Below are positions 62,725 to 64,000 of a stretch of 64,000 bases of DNA, piece after piece. Made by a program: the position numbers and the translations under genes. Position 1 is the first letter of the stretch, and every line of letters starts with the position of its first letter. The notes beneath the pieces were generated by a model. That model had not been told where the DNA came from. It made no database searches and saw only the letters and a list, made by a program, of their open reading frames with translations. Where the stretch lies: the NCBI RefSeq assembly GCF_014904755.1, contig NZ_JACZFQ010000095.1, positions 1 through 64,000 on the forward strand, in the 5' to 3' direction. The stretch is from Neoluteolibacter marinus (GTDB lineage: Bacteria > Verrucomicrobiota > Verrucomicrobiia > Verrucomicrobiales > Akkermansiaceae).

Positions 62725-63124
62725 GATCAAAATCGAATACACCGGCGACCTGCATTGCACCGCAACCCACGGCCCCTCGGGTGCCACCTTGGAAACCGAT
62801 GCGCCGGTCGACAACAACGGCCGCGGCGAGGCCTTCTCGCCGACCGACCTCACCGCGACGTCGCTCGGCGTCTGCATGAGCACCGTCATGGGGATCGTCG
62901 CCAAGCGGAAGGGAATCGCCCTCGAGGGCATGAAGGTGGCGGTGCGCAAGCACATGACCACGGTCACCCCGCGGCGCATCGCGAAGCTCGAGGTGGATAT
63001 CGACGTGCCGCTTCCGGCCGATCATCCCGAACGACGCTTGCTCGAAAGCACCGGCTTGGGTTGTCCGGTGCACCACAGCCTCCACCCGGACATCGAGGTG
63101 GTGATCGATTGGCGCTGGCAGTGA
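62717..63124 (+). CDS. OsmC/Ohr-family peroxide-detoxifying protein
   Basis: A 135-residue protein. ATG 62717 overlaps the kinase stop by 8 bp. The two Cys of the family are Cys53 (LGVCMSTVM) and Cys116 (GLGCPVHHSL), placed as in OsmC/YhfA-type proteins, which reduce organic or fatty-acid peroxides. FSPTDLTATSLG is the typical helix before the first Cys. The tight overlap with the sigma-kinase genes suggests co-expression; whether it is an effector or a passenger of the operon is not clear. Confidence 0.9.
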   Translation: MVEIKIEYTGDLHCTATHGPSGATLETDAPVDNNGRGEAFSPTDLTATSLGVCMSTVMGIVAKRKGIALEGMKVAVRKHMTTVTPRRIAKLEVDIDVPLPADHPERRLLESTGLGCPVHHSLHPDIEVVIDWRWQ

Positions 63125-63179
63125 TGCTTCCGCGGTAGCGGCGGATTCCCCGGGGTGTGGTCCCGGTGTCCCAATCTCC

Positions 63180-63202
63180 CCGGACGACTCTTGGTCGTCC
63201 GG
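63180..63202. terminator. perfect hairpin after the sigma-kinase-OsmC genes
   Basis: CCGGACGAC pairs with GTCGTCCGG (9 bp, 5-base loop). It lies 56 bp after the OsmC stop and before the GT4 gene. No T tract follows, so it may be a weak terminator or an RNA-stabilising hairpin. Confidence 0.45.
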
Positions 63203-63301
63203 ATGACGTTTCGTGTCGATTTCGCCACGCGAAAGCAAGCATGGCTCCCGTGGGGACGTGCTACATGCAAGGTGCAGACTGTTTGAAACTCCTGACTATT
63301 C

Positions 63302-64000
63302 ATGAGAATTGACATTGTCACCGACACCTTCGCTCCCGACGTCAACGGCGTGGCCATGACCCTGGGGCGGCTTTGCGACGGGCTTCGCCGCAAGGGACAT
63401 CTGGTCCATGTCATCCGCACCGGTGAGGGTGGGGGCAAGGGCGAGACCATCACGGCCTCCGTGCCGCTGCCGGGATACAAGGAAGTCCGGGTCGGCCTGC
63501 CCGGCAGTTTCAAGCTGCGCAAGCGCTGGATGAAGCGCCGGCCGGATGCGATCTACGTCGCGACCGAGAGCCCGCTCGGAAGCTCCGCGATCAAGACCGC
63601 CAATGCCCTCGAGATCCCGGTGGCCGCCGGGTTTCACACCAATTTCCACCAGTACATGGAGCAGTACCGCCTCGGCGGGCTGCAGCCGGCGGCGATGGCC
63701 TACCTCCGCAAGATCCACAATCGCGCCGACCTGACGATGGCACCGACCTCGGACGTCGTCGACATGCTGGCCCGCGAGGGCTTCGAGAACGTCCGCCTGC
63801 TCGGCCGCGGGGTCGACACCGGGCTGTTCCATCCTGCCAAGCGCGACAGCGCCCTTCGGGCCGAGTGGGGTGCCCGGGGCGAGTCGCCGGTGGCGATCAT
63901 CGTCGGCCGCGTCGCCGCGGAAAAGAACCTGCCGTTCGCGATGGAGTGCCTGCGCAAGATGCGCGAGCGGGTGCCGGACCTCCGCTGCGTGGTCGTTGGC
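63302..64000 (+). CDS. GT4-family glycosyltransferase, partial at right edge
   Basis: The first 233 residues of a retaining glycosyltransferase with no stop before the window ends. The N-terminal Rossmann half (MRIDIVTDTFAPDVNGVAMTL) with RRPDAIYVATESPLGSSA, HTNFHQYMEQYRLGG and LGRGVDTGLFHPAKR is typical of GT4 enzymes such as GDP-mannose-dependent mannosyltransferases (MgtA/PimB-like). The C-terminal donor-binding half begins with VAIIVGRVAAEKNL and is cut off by the edge. The acceptor could be a glycolipid or cell-surface polymer. Confidence 0.88.
   Translation, partial: MRIDIVTDTFAPDVNGVAMTLGRLCDGLRRKGHLVHVIRTGEGGGKGETITASVPLPGYKEVRVGLPGSFKLRKRWMKRRPDAIYVATESPLGSSAIKTANALEIPVAAGFHTNFHQYMEQYRLGGLQPAAMAYLRKIHNRADLTMAPTSDVVDMLAREGFENVRLLGRGVDTGLFHPAKRDSALRAEWGARGESPVAIIVGRVAAEKNLPFAMECLRKMRERVPDLRCVVVG

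Noticed and set aside
1-64000. CRISPR array or cas genes
   Set aside because: No regularly spaced short repeats or Cas-like proteins were seen; the only tandem repeat is the two-copy 23-mer at 1361-1406.

Overview
The window reads as a chromosomal segment of a high-GC bacterium of the Verrucomicrobiota, probably close to Verrucomicrobiaceae genera such as Luteolibacter or Haloferula. The clues are a very large secreted beta-strand-repeat protein, a PEP-CTERM protein, sigma factors paired with FecR-type or kinase partners in the style of the Rhodopirellula/Verrucomicrobium groups, a Bacteroidetes-like ParE, and weak or absent Shine-Dalgarno sites before many genes. GC content was judged by eye and not computed. 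No 16S gene is present, so placement is an inference from gene families.

Left end (1-3003): gene-poor accessory DNA with two small uncertain genes, a 23-bp tandem duplication and a tyrosine integrase ending beside tRNA-Ile2(CAU). From 3004 to 11282 come a 1812-residue secreted surface protein preceded by a 14-bp perfect palindrome, a LacI-type regulator and a ROK-family sugar kinase. From 11426 to 18820 are efp (Arg at the position normally Lys34), gltB, an alpha/beta hydrolase without its nucleophile and an exported protein.

From 18821 to 27441: a possible structured leader, a fibronectin/cadherin-like adhesin, a small exported protein, uvrA, then a sigma / putative anti-sigma / PDZ operon. 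From 27462 to 36817 lie housekeeping genes: an rRNA-type methyltransferase, a phosphohexomutase, lnt, hrpB and tatA, plus an endonuclease/exonuclease/phosphatase-fold lipoprotein. From 36814 to 40822 is a minus-strand operon of sigma factor, FecR/LamG-like membrane protein and GH13 amylase behind tRNA-Val. From 40968 to 48625 are an exported ClpP-fold protein with a coiled coil, two small unknown genes, a PEP-CTERM protein, a protein with thirteen roughly 59-residue repeats and an RluD-type synthase.

From 48728 to the right edge: a zinc-ribbon Ser/Thr kinase, parE, a membrane-fused TraB/GumN protein, a YebC-family gene, lipB-ruvC, a DEAD-family helicase (motif DEVD), and a divergent locus. 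The minus side of that locus encodes a coiled-coil protein and a protein resembling the N-terminal part of certain OmpA-family proteins. The plus side encodes a sigma factor, a kinase-PEGA-SUMF1 receptor and an OsmC protein. A GT4 glycosyltransferase runs off the right edge.

Three sigma factors each sit at the head of a set with a membrane or signalling partner, and several large exported proteins share a similar C-terminal module. The strongest candidates for undescribed biology are the divergent sigma-kinase/envelope locus at 57761-63124, the exported ClpP-like protein, and the C-terminal module of the surface proteins.
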